Of a stretch of 64,000 bases of DNA, positions 22,144-34,784 are shown in pieces (the first letter of the stretch is position 1; each line of letters begins with the position of its first letter). The position numbers were made by a program, and so were the translations under genes. The notes beneath the pieces were generated by a model. It ran no database searches, had not been told where the DNA came from, and worked only from the letters and a program-made list of their open reading frames with translations. Source of the DNA: an uncultured Methylophilaceae bacterium. GTDB taxonomy: Bacteria > Pseudomonadota > Gammaproteobacteria > Burkholderiales > Methylophilaceae. Location of the stretch: assembly GCA_903870165.1 (NCBI GenBank), contig CAIQBW010000012.1:62001-126000 (forward strand), read 5' to 3'.

Positions 22144-24852
22144 TTAGCTCAATTTTCCGTGACATTGTTTATACTTTTGACCTGATCCACAAGGACAAGG
22201 ATCGTTACGACCAATTTTAACGCCTTCGCGTTCAAATGGCGCACCATCTTCTGCAGCAGGCGATGCTAAAGCTTCATCATAGTCGGTATGTTGATATTGC
22301 ACATTCTCAAGCTCTGTTGGTTTTTCAACGGCTTCCAAATCTGCTGCGCTCTTAACTTGAACTTGCATCGTCACTTGCGTCACTTCGTGCTTAACGGTAT
22401 CTAACAACGCAGCAAATAGCTCAAAAGCTTCGCGTTTATACTCTTGTTTAGGATTCTTTTGTGCATAAGAGCGCAAATGAATGCCCTGACGCAAATGATC
22501 TAAACCCGCCAAATGCTCACGCCAATGATTATCCAAGCTTTGCAACATCACTGCACGCTCAAATTGACGCATCGTATCTACCCCAGCCATCTCTTCTTTT
22601 GCTGTGTAAGCATCTTGGGCAGCCCCTTGAATAGTGTCGCGTAGCGTTTCTTCATGCAAATCAGGGTTATCTTCCAACATTTTTTGCAATGGCAGATGAA
22701 GATTAAACTCGCCCTGCAAGACCTTCTCAAGTGAAGCAACATCCCACTGTTCTTCAACGCTTCCTGGCGGCACATAAGTTGACACCATGTTATCAATGAC
22801 GTCATGACGCATCGCCGCAATCGTTTCGCCAACGTCCGTTACTTCTAACAACTCATTTCGCTGCTCGTAAATTACTTTACGTTGGTCATTCGCTACGTCA
22901 TCGTATTCCAATAATTGCTTACGAATATCAAAGTTGCGACCTTCTACTTTACGCTGTGCATTTTCAATAGCACGTGTCACCCATGGATGCTCAATCGCCT
23001 CACCTTCAGGCATTTTGAGACGTTCCATAATCGCTGAAACGCGGTCTGATGCAAAAATACGCAATAACTGATCTTCAAGTGAAAGATAAAAACGGCTAGA
23101 ACCTGTATCGCCTTGACGACCAGAACGGCCGCGCAATTGATTATCCACACGACGCGACTCATGGCGCTCTGTGCCGATGATATGCAAACCGCCTGCCGCC
23201 AATACTGCATCGTGGCGCACTTGCCATTCAGCCTTAATCTTTTCAATCTTGGTTTGTTTCTGAGTATCTGAAAGCGCTTCATCAGCACGCACCAAATCAA
23301 TTTCAGGCTCGGGATTGCCACCCAACACGATATCGGTACCACGACCGGCCATATTGGTGGCGATTGTAATCATTCCTGGGCGGCCTGCTTGCACAATAAT
23401 ATGCGCTTCGCGTTCATGTTGTTTTGCATTCAATACTTGATGCTCTAATTTAGCTTTGGTCAGCAAATCAGCAATCAACTCCGAATTTTCAATTGAAGTA
23501 GTGCCCACCAATACAGGCTGTCCACGGCCTTGGCACTCTTTAATATCTTCAATCACTGCATTGTATTTTTCACGCGCAGTACGATAGACCTTATCCATTT
23601 GGTCTTTACGTTGCATGATGCGATGAGTTGGGATGACGACTGTTTCTAAACCATAAATTTGGTTGAACTCATAAGCTTCAGTATCTGCAGTACCAGTCAT
23701 GCCAGACAATTTGCCGTACATACGGAAATAGTTTTGAAATGTAATAGATGCGAGCGTTTGGTTTTCTTTTTGAATCGCCACGCCTTCTTTAGCTTCCACT
23801 GCCTGATGCAAACCATCAGACCAGCGCCGACCTGTCATCATGCGGCCTGTGAATTCATCCACAATCACAATCTCACCGTCACGCACAACATAGTGTTGAT
23901 CTTTGTGGAATAAAGATTGCGCGCGCAAAGAAGCATATAAGTGATGAACCAAGCTAATACTTGCAGCATCGTACAAACTCGCGCCTTCAGCTAATAAGCC
24001 AGATTTTTCAAGCAATTGCTCCGCATGCTCATGCCCATTTTCAGACAGAATTACTTGCTGTGCTTTTTCATCAACCCAGTAATCGCCTTCGCCTTCTTCT
24101 TCTGTTTGACGAACTAACTGTGCAGCAATGCCATTCATTTGGCTGTAGAGATTAACACCGTCATCGGCTTGACCAGAAATAATGAGCGGCGTACGCGCCT
24201 CATCAATCAAAATCGAATCCACTTCATCAATTAACGCATAGCTTAGGCTACGCTGCACTCGCTCTTCAGCCGTATAGACCATATTGTCGCGAAGGTAATC
24301 AAAACCAAACTCATTGTTAGTACCATAGGTAATGTCTGCAGCGTAGGCTTGTTGTTTGGCATCATGCGGCATTTGTGAAAGGTTAATGCCAACCGTTAGA
24401 CCCAAGAAATTGTATAACCTAGACATCCACTCAGCATCACGCTTAGCCAAGTAATCATTCACAGTAATGACATGAACGCCATTACCCGTGAGCGCATTGA
24501 GGTAAGCAGGTAATGTTGCCACCAATGTCTTACCTTCGCCCGTACGCATTTCGGCAATCTTGCCAGCATTGAGCACCATACCGCCTATTAACTGCACATC
24601 GAAATGGCGCATTTGAAATACACGGCGACCGCCTTCACGTACCACTGCGAATGCTTCAGGTAATAGCTGGTCTAGCGTTTCACCTGCTTGAAAACGGACT
24701 TTGAACTCTTCTGTTTTTGCGCGCAACTGCTCATCGCTTAACGCCTGCATTTGCGGCTCAAGGGCGTTAATCACAGCCACTTGCTCAAAATACTGTTTCA
24801 CTAGGCGATCGTTACGACTACCGAATAATTTTCTAAAAAGTTTGGATAACAT
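22144..24852 (-). CDS. secA: Preprotein translocase ATPase subunit SecA
   Basis: [33 protein letters not shown]-terminal [14 protein letters not shown]; 902 aa. Confidence 0.99.
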   Translation of the reverse strand: MLSKLFRKLFGSRNDRLVKQYFEQVAVINALEPQMQALSDEQLRAKTEEFKVRFQAGETLDQLLPEAFAVVREGGRRVFQMRHFDVQLIGGMVLNAGKIAEMRTGEGKTLVATLPAYLNALTGNGVHVITVNDYLAKRDAEWMSRLYNFLGLTVGINLSQMPHDAKQQAYAADITYGTNNEFGFDYLRDNMVYTAEERVQRSLSYALIDEVDSILIDEARTPLIISGQADDGVNLYSQMNGIAAQLVRQTEEEGEGDYWVDEKAQQVILSENGHEHAEQLLEKSGLLAEGASLYDAASISLVHHLYASLRAQSLFHKDQHYVVRDGEIVIVDEFTGRMMTGRRWSDGLHQAVEAKEGVAIQKENQTLASITFQNYFRMYGKLSGMTGTADTEAYEFNQIYGLETVVIPTHRIMQRKDQMDKVYRTAREKYNAVIEDIKECQGRGQPVLVGTTSIENSELIADLLTKAKLEHQVLNAKQHEREAHIIVQAGRPGMITIATNMAGRGTDIVLGGNPEPEIDLVRADEALSDTQKQTKIEKIKAEWQVRHDAVLAAGGLHIIGTERHESRRVDNQLRGRSGRQGDTGSSRFYLSLEDQLLRIFASDRVSAIMERLKMPEGEAIEHPWVTRAIENAQRKVEGRNFDIRKQLLEYDDVANDQRKVIYEQRNELLEVTDVGETIAAMRHDVIDNMVSTYVPPGSVEEQWDVASLEKVLQGEFNLHLPLQKMLEDNPDLHEETLRDTIQGAAQDAYTAKEEMAGVDTMRQFERAVMLQSLDNHWREHLAGLDHLRQGIHLRSYAQKNPKQEYKREAFELFAALLDTVKHEVTQVTMQVQVKSAADLEAVEKPTELENVQYQHTDYDEALASPAAEDGAPFEREGVKIGRNDPCPCGSGQKYKQCHGKLS

Positions 24853-25051
24853 ACAGTGACACCAACTTCCGCTATTGCGGAGCCTTCTTTAAGGTTGACT
24901 TAAAAATAAATTCTTGTGATTTTACCATAATCAAGCCGCCTCTCGGCAGCCATTAAAATGACACTTAAAACACGAACATTGAAGCAAACGATATAATGAG
25001 CATTAACATCAGTCTGTCATTCATTAAACTCACTTGTGCGAGGGATTAAAT

Positions 25052-25465
25052 TTGCAATTAATCAATGCAATACTTAAAAACAGCGCACTTTCAAAAATGG
25101 CTGAAAAAGCCAAAGAGCTGACTTCAATTCAAAAAATTTGGAGTGAAGTTGTACCCGCTCAACTCAAACCATTTACGCAAGCAGGCAATATCCAACACAA
25201 ACGTCTGACGGTACAAGTTGAAAACGGTGCAATTGCCGCCAAAATTAAACTTCTATTGCCAAGTCTTATTAGCAAACTGCAAAAACAGGGTGTTGAAGTA
25301 ACTTCAATCAGAGTTGAGGTGGATGTTCAATCCAAACAAGATAAAGTAGCAAAACCCACTCGCCATCTCAGTGAAAATGCCTCAAGCACTCTACAATCTT
25401 TAGCTAAACAATTAGAGGGCTCTGAACTAGGCGAGGTCTTAACTAGGCTCTCAAAACGCACCTAA
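25052..25465 (+). CDS. dciA: DUF721/DciA-like protein (DnaB helicase loader candidate)
   Basis: Small basic DUF721-like protein divergent from secA; IWSEVVPAQLKPFTQAGNIQHKRLTVQVENGAIAAKIKLLLPSLISKL; TTG start after GCGAGGGA. Confidence 0.65.
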   Translation: MQLINAILKNSALSKMAEKAKELTSIQKIWSEVVPAQLKPFTQAGNIQHKRLTVQVENGAIAAKIKLLLPSLISKLQKQGVEVTSIRVEVDVQSKQDKVAKPTRHLSENASSTLQSLAKQLEGSELGEVLTRLSKRT

Positions 25466-25467
25466 AA

Positions 25468-25493
25468 AAATGGCCACTATACGGTGGCCATTT
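25468..25493. terminator. Bidirectional terminator between dciA-like gene and ppa
   Basis: AAATGGCCAC-TATACG-GTGGCCATTT between convergent genes. Confidence 0.85.
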
Positions 25494-25517
25494 ATCTATC
25501 AACGTCGAGATTTTTAA

Positions 25518-26042
25518 TTATTTAGCGCGTGCTACGCTCGCAACGATTTCAGCTTTAGCGGCTTCTACGCCTTGCCACTGACCAACTTTAACCCATTTAC
25601 CCTTTTCCAAATCCTTGTAATGCTCAAAGAAATGTGCAATTGGCGCCAATTGGAAGTCAGGAATATCTTCATAGCTTTGTACATTTTTATATTGTGGGCA
25701 AATTTTATCTACTGGCACAGCCAATACTTTTGCGTCCATGCCTGACTCGTCTTCCATCATCAACACGCCAATCGCCCGGCAACGAATAACAACGCCAGGT
25801 TGCAATGGGATAGGTGTGATAACAAGCACGTCCGTAGGGTCCCCATCTTCTGAAAGTGTTTGTGGGATATAGCCGTAGTTACATGGGTAATGCATAGAAG
25901 TACCCATGAAGCGATCGACGAATATCGCGCCCGACTCTTTATCGACTTCAAACTTAATTGGCTCGCCACGCATTGGGATTTCAATAATGACGTTAAAATC
26001 ATTTGGAACATCTTTGCCCGCAGGCACGTTACTCAGTGACAT
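25518..26042 (-). CDS. ppa: Inorganic pyrophosphatase
   Basis: [53 protein letters not shown]. Confidence 0.98.
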   Translation of the reverse strand: MSLSNVPAGKDVPNDFNVIIEIPMRGEPIKFEVDKESGAIFVDRFMGTSMHYPCNYGYIPQTLSEDGDPTDVLVITPIPLQPGVVIRCRAIGVLMMEDESGMDAKVLAVPVDKICPQYKNVQSYEDIPDFQLAPIAHFFEHYKDLEKGKWVKVGQWQGVEAAKAEIVASVARAK

Positions 26043-26073
26043 CGTTTTTTTCCTTCAGCAGTTTTTAAAAAAG

Positions 26074-26706
26074 TTATAACAATGGTGAAAATTTTAATGT
26101 TTTGGGGTCATAAGCAGACATGACACCACTTTCAATATCGAAATACCAACCATGCAAGGTTAATGTTCCTGCCTCAATACGCTCTTTAATAAACGGAAAA
26201 GTAGCTAAATTTTCTAGCGAGACAAGAATGCCTGCCAACTCACAATGACATGCCATTTCCGATGCACTTGCATCAGGAAAGTCAGCTTTTACGCGGCGAT
26301 AAGCATGACTCGCCATACTCACCCAAGGGCGAATAAACTCACCATCAATACCCTCTGGAACGCCCTCAGTTAGCGCTTTGATGCCGCCACATTGACGATG
26401 CCCCATCACCATAATGTGACGAACGCCCAATCCACAGACACCGAACTCAAGCGCTGCACTCACACCGTGATAGCCCCCGCCCTTTTCGTAAGGTGGAACA
26501 AGATTGGCAACATTACGCACCACAAACAAATCGCCTGGCTTTGCATCCATCACAATCGCCGGATCTACACGAGAATCAGAACAAGCAATAATCATTGTGC
26601 TCGGATTTTGCCCTTGGCTTAATTCGCCAAACAATGGCGTTTCACCAGCGAAATAATTTTCGTGGAAGCGCTCGTATCCCGCAACAAATTGATCAATATT
26701 ACTCAT
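26074..26706 (-). CDS. can: Beta-carbonic anhydrase
   Basis: MIIACSDSRVDPA, VVRNVANLVPPYE, VMGHRQCGGIKAL; ATG at 26706. Confidence 0.95.
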   Translation of the reverse strand: MSNIDQFVAGYERFHENYFAGETPLFGELSQGQNPSTMIIACSDSRVDPAIVMDAKPGDLFVVRNVANLVPPYEKGGGYHGVSAALEFGVCGLGVRHIMVMGHRQCGGIKALTEGVPEGIDGEFIRPWVSMASHAYRRVKADFPDASASEMACHCELAGILVSLENLATFPFIKERIEAGTLTLHGWYFDIESGVMSAYDPKTLKFSPLL

Positions 26707-26990
26707 TCGCACCCTACTCCTTTTATCAGTTCACGACATTCATTCACTACATCATCGGGAATCATTTTTAAAGCCACATAAACCAATAATGGAACGACGA
26801 CCAAATCATCCAATTGACCTATCACCGGAATAAAATCAGGGATTAAATCAAAGGGCATTAATACATAAGCTATCGCCAAGCCCAAGAAAACCTTTGCTAG
26901 GACCGGGGTCTTAGGATGTTTCAAAACAAGTCGATATAATTGAAACTCTTTCTTTAACTGCGCCGCAACTTTGTTAAGTTTGCTTAGCAT
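26703..26990 (-). CDS. YkvA-like DUF1232 membrane protein
   Basis: PVLAKVFLGLAIAYVLMPFDLIPDFIPVIGQLDDLVVVPL. Confidence 0.9.
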   Translation of the reverse strand: MLSKLNKVAAQLKKEFQLYRLVLKHPKTPVLAKVFLGLAIAYVLMPFDLIPDFIPVIGQLDDLVVVPLLVYVALKMIPDDVVNECRELIKGVGCE

Positions 26991-26996
26991 TTAATA

Positions 26997-27896
26997 CTAA
27001 ACCACCAAATCCAACCCTGTCAGCTTAGTGTATGCTTCACGGTACTTTTCACTGGTTTTTTCAGCAACATCTGCAGGCAAAACTGGCGCTGGTGGTGTTT
27101 TATCCCAACCAGATGCTTCTAACCAATCGCGGACATATTGCTTATCAAAACTCGGGGGATTTTTGCCAACTGCATACTGGTCTGCTGGCCAAAAACGTGA
27201 TGAATCTGGGGTCAATACTTCATCAATCAAGTAAAGTTCACCAGCAGCATCTAGACCAAACTCAAATTTAGTATCAGCGATAATAATGCCTCGAGTTAAG
27301 GCATATTCAGCGGCTTCTTGGTACAAGCGGATGCTGATTTCCGCAACCTTTTCAGCAAGATCCTTACCTAAAAGTGCCGCACACTTTTCCAAGGTGATAT
27401 TTTCATCATGATCGCCCACATCAGCTTTGCTTGATGGTGTGAATATTGGCATTGGCAATTTAGAGGCTTCTTGCAAGCCACTTGGAAGGGGAATGCCACA
27501 AACCGTTCCGCTAATTTTGTACTCTTTCCAACCACTACCAACTAAATAGCCACGAACAATTGCCTCGATTGGTAAAGGTTTAAGCTTTTTAACTACTAAG
27601 GCACGCTTGCCCAATTGAGCTTTTTCAGCAGGATCGTTCACTGCAGAGTCTGGGTTAATGCCGGTCAGATGGTTAGGGACAATATGACCTAGTTTCGCGA
27701 ACCAAAAGTTAGCAATCTCAGTAAGGATTGCGCCCTTGTCTTTAATTGGCGTAGGCAAAATCACATCAAATGCAGAAAGCCTATCAGTGGCAATTAACAA
27801 CATGGTGTTAGCATCAATATCATAAATATCACGCACTTTACCCTGATGAAGCAATGGGAGGCTTTTTATGCTTGATTGCGTTAGCGATTTAGACAA
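26997..27896 (-). CDS. purC: Phosphoribosylaminoimidazole-succinocarboxamide synthase
   Basis: [61 protein letters not shown]. Confidence 0.98.
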   Translation of the reverse strand: MSKSLTQSSIKSLPLLHQGKVRDIYDIDANTMLLIATDRLSAFDVILPTPIKDKGAILTEIANFWFAKLGHIVPNHLTGINPDSAVNDPAEKAQLGKRALVVKKLKPLPIEAIVRGYLVGSGWKEYKISGTVCGIPLPSGLQEASKLPMPIFTPSSKADVGDHDENITLEKCAALLGKDLAEKVAEISIRLYQEAAEYALTRGIIIADTKFEFGLDAAGELYLIDEVLTPDSSRFWPADQYAVGKNPPSFDKQYVRDWLEASGWDKTPPAPVLPADVAEKTSEKYREAYTKLTGLDLVV

Positions 27897-27988
27897 TTTA
27901 GTTTCCTAATTCAGATTCAACAAACGACTGGATTTCAGGGAAATTAAAGCGAGTAAAACCACTCAAGCTATAAAGTCCACACATGGAG

Positions 27989-28017
27989 ATTATACCTTAA
28001 GTGTGCTTATCTCTAAA
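27989..28017 (-). promoter_or_regulatory. Candidate purC promoter (TTTAGA-N17-TATAAT)
   Basis: Minus strand TTTAGA at 28017-28012 and TATAAT at 27994-27989, about 93 nt upstream of the purC start. Confidence 0.45.
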
Positions 28018-28028
28018 AATCGAGGGTC

Positions 28029-30122
28029 TTAAACTGCGGAGTATCTGAGTGCAAATGCCGGAATACTATCAGGATGTAGAGCTTTACTATAAAGCCAACC
28101 CTGAACAGAGAATGGCACATTTTTGGGAATTTTTGATAATTGCTCTTCGGTTTCTACACCTTCAACCACCAAAGAAAGACCTAGTGCATCAGCAAAATTA
28201 AAAATACCTGACATCACTTTTTTCCCTCCTTCAGTCTCCAATGCAAGAACAAAACTTCTATCGACTTTCAAATAGTCTGCATTCAAGCTATTTAAATAAC
28301 TTAAGGATGAATAGCCTGTACCAAAATCATCGATATAAACCTTTCCTCCAAAGGCATGAATGCGCTTAATAGCATCAATCACTTCAGCCAAACTAGAAGA
28401 GAAATCTTGCTCAATAATCTCAATCGAGATTCTGCCCTTTGCCTGACTGATTTTGTTGATGAGTTCATTCGTTGCAACTTTCTCGCTCAGCGTTGCACCT
28501 GTCACATTAATTTTAATAGGCACCTCGACACCAGCCTCTTGCCATATAGCGTCTTGTTCCAGAGCTTCGCCAGCCACCCACAAATCAATACTTTTCATCA
28601 AGCCAGCTTCATTTAACCAAGGTAAAAATTCATAAGGCATGATGATTTTTCCAGTTTTATCTCGGGCACGAAGCAATGCTTCAGCGCCAACAAACTTCTT
28701 GTCATGGACAGATACTTGCGGCTGATATTCCAAGAAAAAATCTAGCTCAGCGAGCCTTTCCAATTGGTGGCGTTTACGAATTTGTGCATGGCGCAATGTG
28801 TTTGAATTTTGTACAACATCATCAGCAAACAAAGAGGCCTCTTCATGAAGATGCGTATAAGTCATCTTCAAGGACTTTAAATATACGTTGAGAGGCTTCA
28901 AGCTGTCCCGCTCTAACGCCTTAACAAAAGGGCTATAAATCATTGAGCCAAGCATGATATTAAATAACTGCAATCCAACAGCGTGCATATCATGATGTGA
29001 AGCTACATAAGCATTAAATCCAATCAAACAATTAAGTGGGATATCAGCACTAGGGATCGCCACCCAACCAAAACTAATCACGGTCAATGCCACAATGACA
29101 TTCATAATAGGTACGGCAAAGAAAGGAATGAGCATTCGAGGGTTCAAAATAATTGGTAGGCCAAACAACAATAACTCATTGACGTTTAACAAACCGATTG
29201 GAATGCTAGCAACCGCCAGCAAACGTAAGGTTTTACTTCTCGAAAAAATCAAGACAGAAACAATTAATGAGAAAGTTGCACCACACCCCCCCATAAAAAC
29301 AAAAGCCCCAAGAAACGACTCGTTAACAACACCCAAGCCAGCAGAGGATGTTTCCGTTAATTGCATCATCAGCGGATGCAAAACATTAGCCCCGTGTATC
29401 CCAAAAAACCATAGGACGGAATTCAAACCTGCATAAAGAACACCACCCAAATAAGATGCCCCGATAGATGCATCACTCAGAAATGCAGGAAAAGTGACAA
29501 GCGAGCTGACATATAACAGTAACTTTAGAGTGATGAAAATAATCGAGAAGACCGTAATTCCAGGAATCGTTAAATTAAGCGCACCTTTAACATTCCCTCC
29601 TGCGAAGTCAGCATCGGTAATCCTTGCCCATTTCTTCTGATATAACCAATACACCATAGGAACCACAATGAAAGGAATGATAATGCCAATAATCAACATG
29701 AAGGTGTCAGCTCGACTTGAATCCCCTCCCAATTGCTGCTTTGCAACAAGCGTGGAAATAAGCGCCAACAGAGAGACTGGCATTGGTGGAAGACGCTTCT
29801 TAACGCTCAATATATAAGCCAAGGAGCTCGTCGCAATAATAGGAATCAAACTAGAGAATATTTTATTTAAGCTAGACAGGTTGGCGACTTCCTCGGGCGC
29901 AACCCCTATCAATTGCAACATAAATGCAGTTGCAACGAAAATAGCGGACATGATTGCACATGGCAATGTCCAAATCATGGCCTCTCTTAAGTAAAAAATA
30001 GATTCTGTCGGCAAAAAGCGAATCAGGTTCGTTTTCACATACATAGTCACACGCTTAAATGCGTGTGCTAAATATCTATATTCCAAAAGCTTAGTCATAA
30101 ATTTAGTGATTTTTACATTCAA
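28029..30122 (-). CDS. PTS EIIC-like membrane domain fused to an EAL (c-di-GMP phosphodiesterase) domain
   Basis: N-terminal ~400 aa polytopic EIIC/CelB-like (FFGIHGANVLHPLMMQL, NINELLLFGLPIILNP-like); C-terminal EALLRA, IEIIEQDF, DDFGTGYSSLSYLNSLNADYLKVDRSF, VEGVETEEQL. Confidence 0.88.
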   Translation of the reverse strand: MNVKITKFMTKLLEYRYLAHAFKRVTMYVKTNLIRFLPTESIFYLREAMIWTLPCAIMSAIFVATAFMLQLIGVAPEEVANLSSLNKIFSSLIPIIATSSLAYILSVKKRLPPMPVSLLALISTLVAKQQLGGDSSRADTFMLIIGIIIPFIVVPMVYWLYQKKWARITDADFAGGNVKGALNLTIPGITVFSIIFITLKLLLYVSSLVTFPAFLSDASIGASYLGGVLYAGLNSVLWFFGIHGANVLHPLMMQLTETSSAGLGVVNESFLGAFVFMGGCGATFSLIVSVLIFSRSKTLRLLAVASIPIGLLNVNELLLFGLPIILNPRMLIPFFAVPIMNVIVALTVISFGWVAIPSADIPLNCLIGFNAYVASHHDMHAVGLQLFNIMLGSMIYSPFVKALERDSLKPLNVYLKSLKMTYTHLHEEASLFADDVVQNSNTLRHAQIRKRHQLERLAELDFFLEYQPQVSVHDKKFVGAEALLRARDKTGKIIMPYEFLPWLNEAGLMKSIDLWVAGEALEQDAIWQEAGVEVPIKINVTGATLSEKVATNELINKISQAKGRISIEIIEQDFSSSLAEVIDAIKRIHAFGGKVYIDDFGTGYSSLSYLNSLNADYLKVDRSFVLALETEGGKKVMSGIFNFADALGLSLVVEGVETEEQLSKIPKNVPFSVQGWLYSKALHPDSIPAFALRYSAV

Positions 30123-30210
30123 TCTACGTCAGGATTGGTAAATTCTAACAGAAAATATAATTAATCTTTAAATTTAAATTCTCTAACTATCATGTTATTA
30201 CATATTTAAG

Positions 30211-30247
30211 TTAAAGAAAAAGGGCCCGCAGGCCCCTTTTTCTTTAA
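30211..30247 (-). terminator. Terminator downstream of pgk
   Basis: AAAGAAAAAGGGCC-CGCA-GGCCCCTTTTTCTTT, one bulged G, U-tract on both strands. Confidence 0.85.
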
Positions 30248-30264
30248 CCGATCGAATTTTAAAA

Positions 30265-31443
30265 TTAGCTCCGCTGCTCTAAAATCTCAACGGCAGGCAA
30301 TTTTTTGCCTTCTAAGAATTCCAAGAATGCACCGCCAGCAGTTGAGATATAAGACACCTGGTGGTAAATATCATATTTTTGAATGGCGGCAATAGTGTCG
30401 CCACCACCTGCCAAAGTAAAAGCTTTTGTTTTAGCAATCGCCATGGCAATCGCTTTAGTCCCTTCACCAAACTGATCAAATTCAAACACGCCTAATGGAC
30501 CATTCCAAACCACCGTTCCCGCTTTCATGATAATGTCAGCAAGCTCTTGAGCAGATTTTGGACCGATGTCAAAAATCATATCATCCGCTGCAATTGCATC
30601 GGCATCTTTAATCACCGCAGGCTCATTAGCATCAAAGTTTTTACCTGTCACCACATCAACCGCAATCGGCACAGCCGCGCCACGCGCTGCCATTTTTTCC
30701 ATCAAAGCTTGTGCTGTTGGAAGCAAGTCGTCCTCGCACAAAGAAAGACCAATTTCATGACCACAAGCTTTTAAGAAAGTATTAGCAATACCGCCACCAA
30801 CAACTAACTGATCTACTTTCTCAGACAAGCTTTCAAGCACTGTTAGCTTAGTTGATACTTTAGAACCCCCAACAATCGCCACCATAGGGCGTGCTGGATT
30901 TAGCAGCGCCTGACTTAACGCATCTAGTTCTTGGGTAAGTAAAATACCCGCTGCTGCAATAGGTGCAAATTTAGCCACCCCATAAGTCGAAGCTTCCGCA
31001 CGATGTGCAGTGCCAAACGCATCCATCACAAATACATCACATAGTTTTGCATACGCTTGTGACGTTTCATCCAGATTCTTTTTTTCGCCTTTATTAAAAC
31101 GACAATTTTCAAGCAATACTAATTCGCCAGCAGCAACCTCAAAATCACCAGACACCCAGTCTTTTATCAATCTAACTGGCCTACTTAGCTTGGCTGAAAT
31201 AACTTCAGCTACCGGCTTGAGTGAGTTTTCTTCTGAGTAAACCCCCTCTTCTGGACGGCCAAGATGTGATGTCACCATTACCTTTGCACCGGCATTTAGC
31301 GCAAATTCGATCGTTGCCATTGAAGCGGTGATACGTGCATCGGAAGTCACCTTGCCATCTTTGACTGGCACATTTAAGTCAGCACGAATAAATACGCGCT
31401 TACCCGCCAAGTCCAAATCGGTCATTTTAATAATTGCCATCAA
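30265..31443 (-). CDS. pgk: Phosphoglycerate kinase
   Basis: [45 protein letters not shown]. Confidence 0.98.
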   Translation of the reverse strand: MMAIIKMTDLDLAGKRVFIRADLNVPVKDGKVTSDARITASMATIEFALNAGAKVMVTSHLGRPEEGVYSEENSLKPVAEVISAKLSRPVRLIKDWVSGDFEVAAGELVLLENCRFNKGEKKNLDETSQAYAKLCDVFVMDAFGTAHRAEASTYGVAKFAPIAAAGILLTQELDALSQALLNPARPMVAIVGGSKVSTKLTVLESLSEKVDQLVVGGGIANTFLKACGHEIGLSLCEDDLLPTAQALMEKMAARGAAVPIAVDVVTGKNFDANEPAVIKDADAIAADDMIFDIGPKSAQELADIIMKAGTVVWNGPLGVFEFDQFGEGTKAIAMAIAKTKAFTLAGGGDTIAAIQKYDIYHQVSYISTAGGAFLEFLEGKKLPAVEILEQRS

Positions 31444-31449
31444 AACTCC

Positions 31450-32511
<1,062 letters not shown>

Positions 32512-32523
32512 TTACTTCAATAA

Positions 32524-34509
32524 TTACAGTACTGACTTAACAGTTTTCACTACGTTTTCAACAGTGAAACCGAAGTGCTTCATCAATACGCCACCAGGTG
32601 CAGACTCACCAAATGTGTCGATACCAACAACAGCACCTTCTAAGCCAACATATTTGCGCCAGAAGTCTGAGTGAGCAGCTTCAACAGCCACGCGCTTAAC
32701 ACCTGGTGTTAACACGCTGTCGCGGTATGATTTTTCTTGACGGTCAAATACGTTTGTTGAAGGCATTGAAACTACACGTACTTTAGTACCCGCAGCATTC
32801 AACTCGGCAGCAGCTTTAATTGCTAAATCAAGCTCAGAGCCATTAGCAATAATGATGACATCCGCTTTACCAGCAACATCAGAGAACACATAACCACCCT
32901 TGCGGATTAGGTCAAAGTGCGCTGTGTCGTGTTTAATACCAGGCACATTTTGACGGCTCAATACCAAGCTTGATGGACCATTATGACGTTCAGCAGCGGC
33001 AACCCAAGCTACTGCAGTTTCAGTTGAGTCAGCTGGACGCCATACATCCATATTAGGAATATAACGAAGACCAGATGTGTTCTCGATTGGTTGATGGGTT
33101 GGACCATCTTCACCTTGACCAATAGAGTCATGTGTCAACACAGCAACTGTGCGTTGTTTCATTAATGCAGCCATACGCAATGCACTCTTAGCGTAGTCTG
33201 AGAACATGTGGAATGTACCGCCGAATGGTAAGAAGCCGCCGTGCAATGCCATACCGTTCATGATGGCGAACATGCCGAATTCACGAACACCGTATGAGAT
33301 GTAGTTACCTGGTTTTTTACCATCAACGTGTGTGAAGCTACCGCATGATGTTAAGTTAGAGCCAGTCAAGTCAGCTGAACCACCCAAGAACTCTGGCAAT
33401 GTTGGTGCCAAAGCAGCGATTACATTTTGTGAGGCTTTACGTGTTGCAATTGTTTCTGCTTTTTCATTTGTTGCAGCAATCAATGCATCAGATGCTTGTT
33501 TCCAGTTAGCCGGTAAATCACCTGCCATACGACGTTTGAATTCAGCAGCTTCAGCAGGGAAAGCTTTAGCATAAGCATCAAACTTTGCGTTCCAGTCAGC
33601 TTCTAATTTAGCACCCTTAGCTTTTTGATCCCAACCAGCGTAAACATCTGCTGGGATTTCAAATGGAGGATAGTTCCAACCGATGTTTGCACGTGTTGCT
33701 GCAACCTCATCTTCACCAAGTGCAGAACCGTGGCAATCATGGCTACCAGATTTGTTTGGCGAGCCCATACCGATGACTGTTTTACAGCAAATCAATGATG
33801 GCTTGTCAGTAACAGCTTTAGCTTTCTTAAGCGCAGCATCAATAGCATCAGAATCGTGACCGTCTACTGATTGAACGTGCCAGCCATAAGCTTCAAAACG
33901 TTTAGCTGTGTCGTCTGTGTACCAACCTTCAATATGACCGTCGATAGAAATACCGTTGTCATCCCAGAAAGCGACCAGCTTACCCAGGCCCCATGTACCA
34001 GCCAAAGCACAAGCTTCGTGTGATACACCTTCCATCATACAACCGTCACCCAAGAAGCAGTATGTGTAGTGGTCAACGATGTCGTGACCTGGTTTGTTGA
34101 ATTGGTTAGCTAAAAGTTTTTCAGCCATCGCAAAACCAACGGCGTTGGTGATACCTTGACCTAGTGGACCAGTCGTTGTTTCGATGCCTGGTGCATAGCT
34201 GTATTCTGGGTGACCCGCACATTTAGAATGCAATTGACGGAATGTCTTGATTTCATCCATAGGCAAATCGTAGCCAGTCAAATGCAACAATGAGTAAATC
34301 AACATTGAGCCGTGGCCGTTAGATAATACGAAACGATCGCGGTCAGCCCAATTTGGATTTGTTGGGTTGTGACGCAAATTGTGGTTCCATAATACTTCAG
34401 CGATTTCAGCCATACCCATAGGTGCACCTGGGTGGCCAGAGTTAGCTTTTTGCACCGCATCCATAGACAAAGCACGGATAGCGTTTGCTAAATCTTTACG
34501 AGTTGCCAT
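32524..34509 (-). CDS. tkt: Transketolase
   Basis: [53 protein letters not shown]; start set at MATRKDL, 34509. Confidence 0.98.
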   Translation of the reverse strand: MATRKDLANAIRALSMDAVQKANSGHPGAPMGMAEIAEVLWNHNLRHNPTNPNWADRDRFVLSNGHGSMLIYSLLHLTGYDLPMDEIKTFRQLHSKCAGHPEYSYAPGIETTTGPLGQGITNAVGFAMAEKLLANQFNKPGHDIVDHYTYCFLGDGCMMEGVSHEACALAGTWGLGKLVAFWDDNGISIDGHIEGWYTDDTAKRFEAYGWHVQSVDGHDSDAIDAALKKAKAVTDKPSLICCKTVIGMGSPNKSGSHDCHGSALGEDEVAATRANIGWNYPPFEIPADVYAGWDQKAKGAKLEADWNAKFDAYAKAFPAEAAEFKRRMAGDLPANWKQASDALIAATNEKAETIATRKASQNVIAALAPTLPEFLGGSADLTGSNLTSCGSFTHVDGKKPGNYISYGVREFGMFAIMNGMALHGGFLPFGGTFHMFSDYAKSALRMAALMKQRTVAVLTHDSIGQGEDGPTHQPIENTSGLRYIPNMDVWRPADSTETAVAWVAAAERHNGPSSLVLSRQNVPGIKHDTAHFDLIRKGGYVFSDVAGKADVIIIANGSELDLAIKAAAELNAAGTKVRVVSMPSTNVFDRQEKSYRDSVLTPGVKRVAVEAAHSDFWRKYVGLEGAVVGIDTFGESAPGGVLMKHFGFTVENVVKTVKSVL

Positions 34510-34547
34510 TTCTTTCTCCCTAATCAATCAATCTATAAAGCGTAAAA

Positions 34548-34607
34548 AGTGCCAGCCAATCCAACGGGATTTTTAGTATAAATACCCATCAAATTAAGCA
34601 TGGCACT
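34548..34607 (-). promoter_or_regulatory. Terminator/attenuator-like stem in the tkt 5' region
   Basis: Minus strand AGTGCCA (34607-34601) ... TGGCACT (34554-34548) followed by TTTT, about 40 nt upstream of the tkt start. Confidence 0.4.
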
Positions 34608-34784
34608 GAAATTCTTCAAGCCTCTCCCTCAAACTCATGAACATCGAGGCTACGTGTTTTTGTGTAGCGCGATATTTACTTATTAGTTTTACGGGAGCTT
34701 AGAGCTGAATTATTGCTTAATAAGGCATTTTGAGCAATACCATTAATCTCTTAATGGTTGCAAAACGTCCATTTTAGTAATGTT

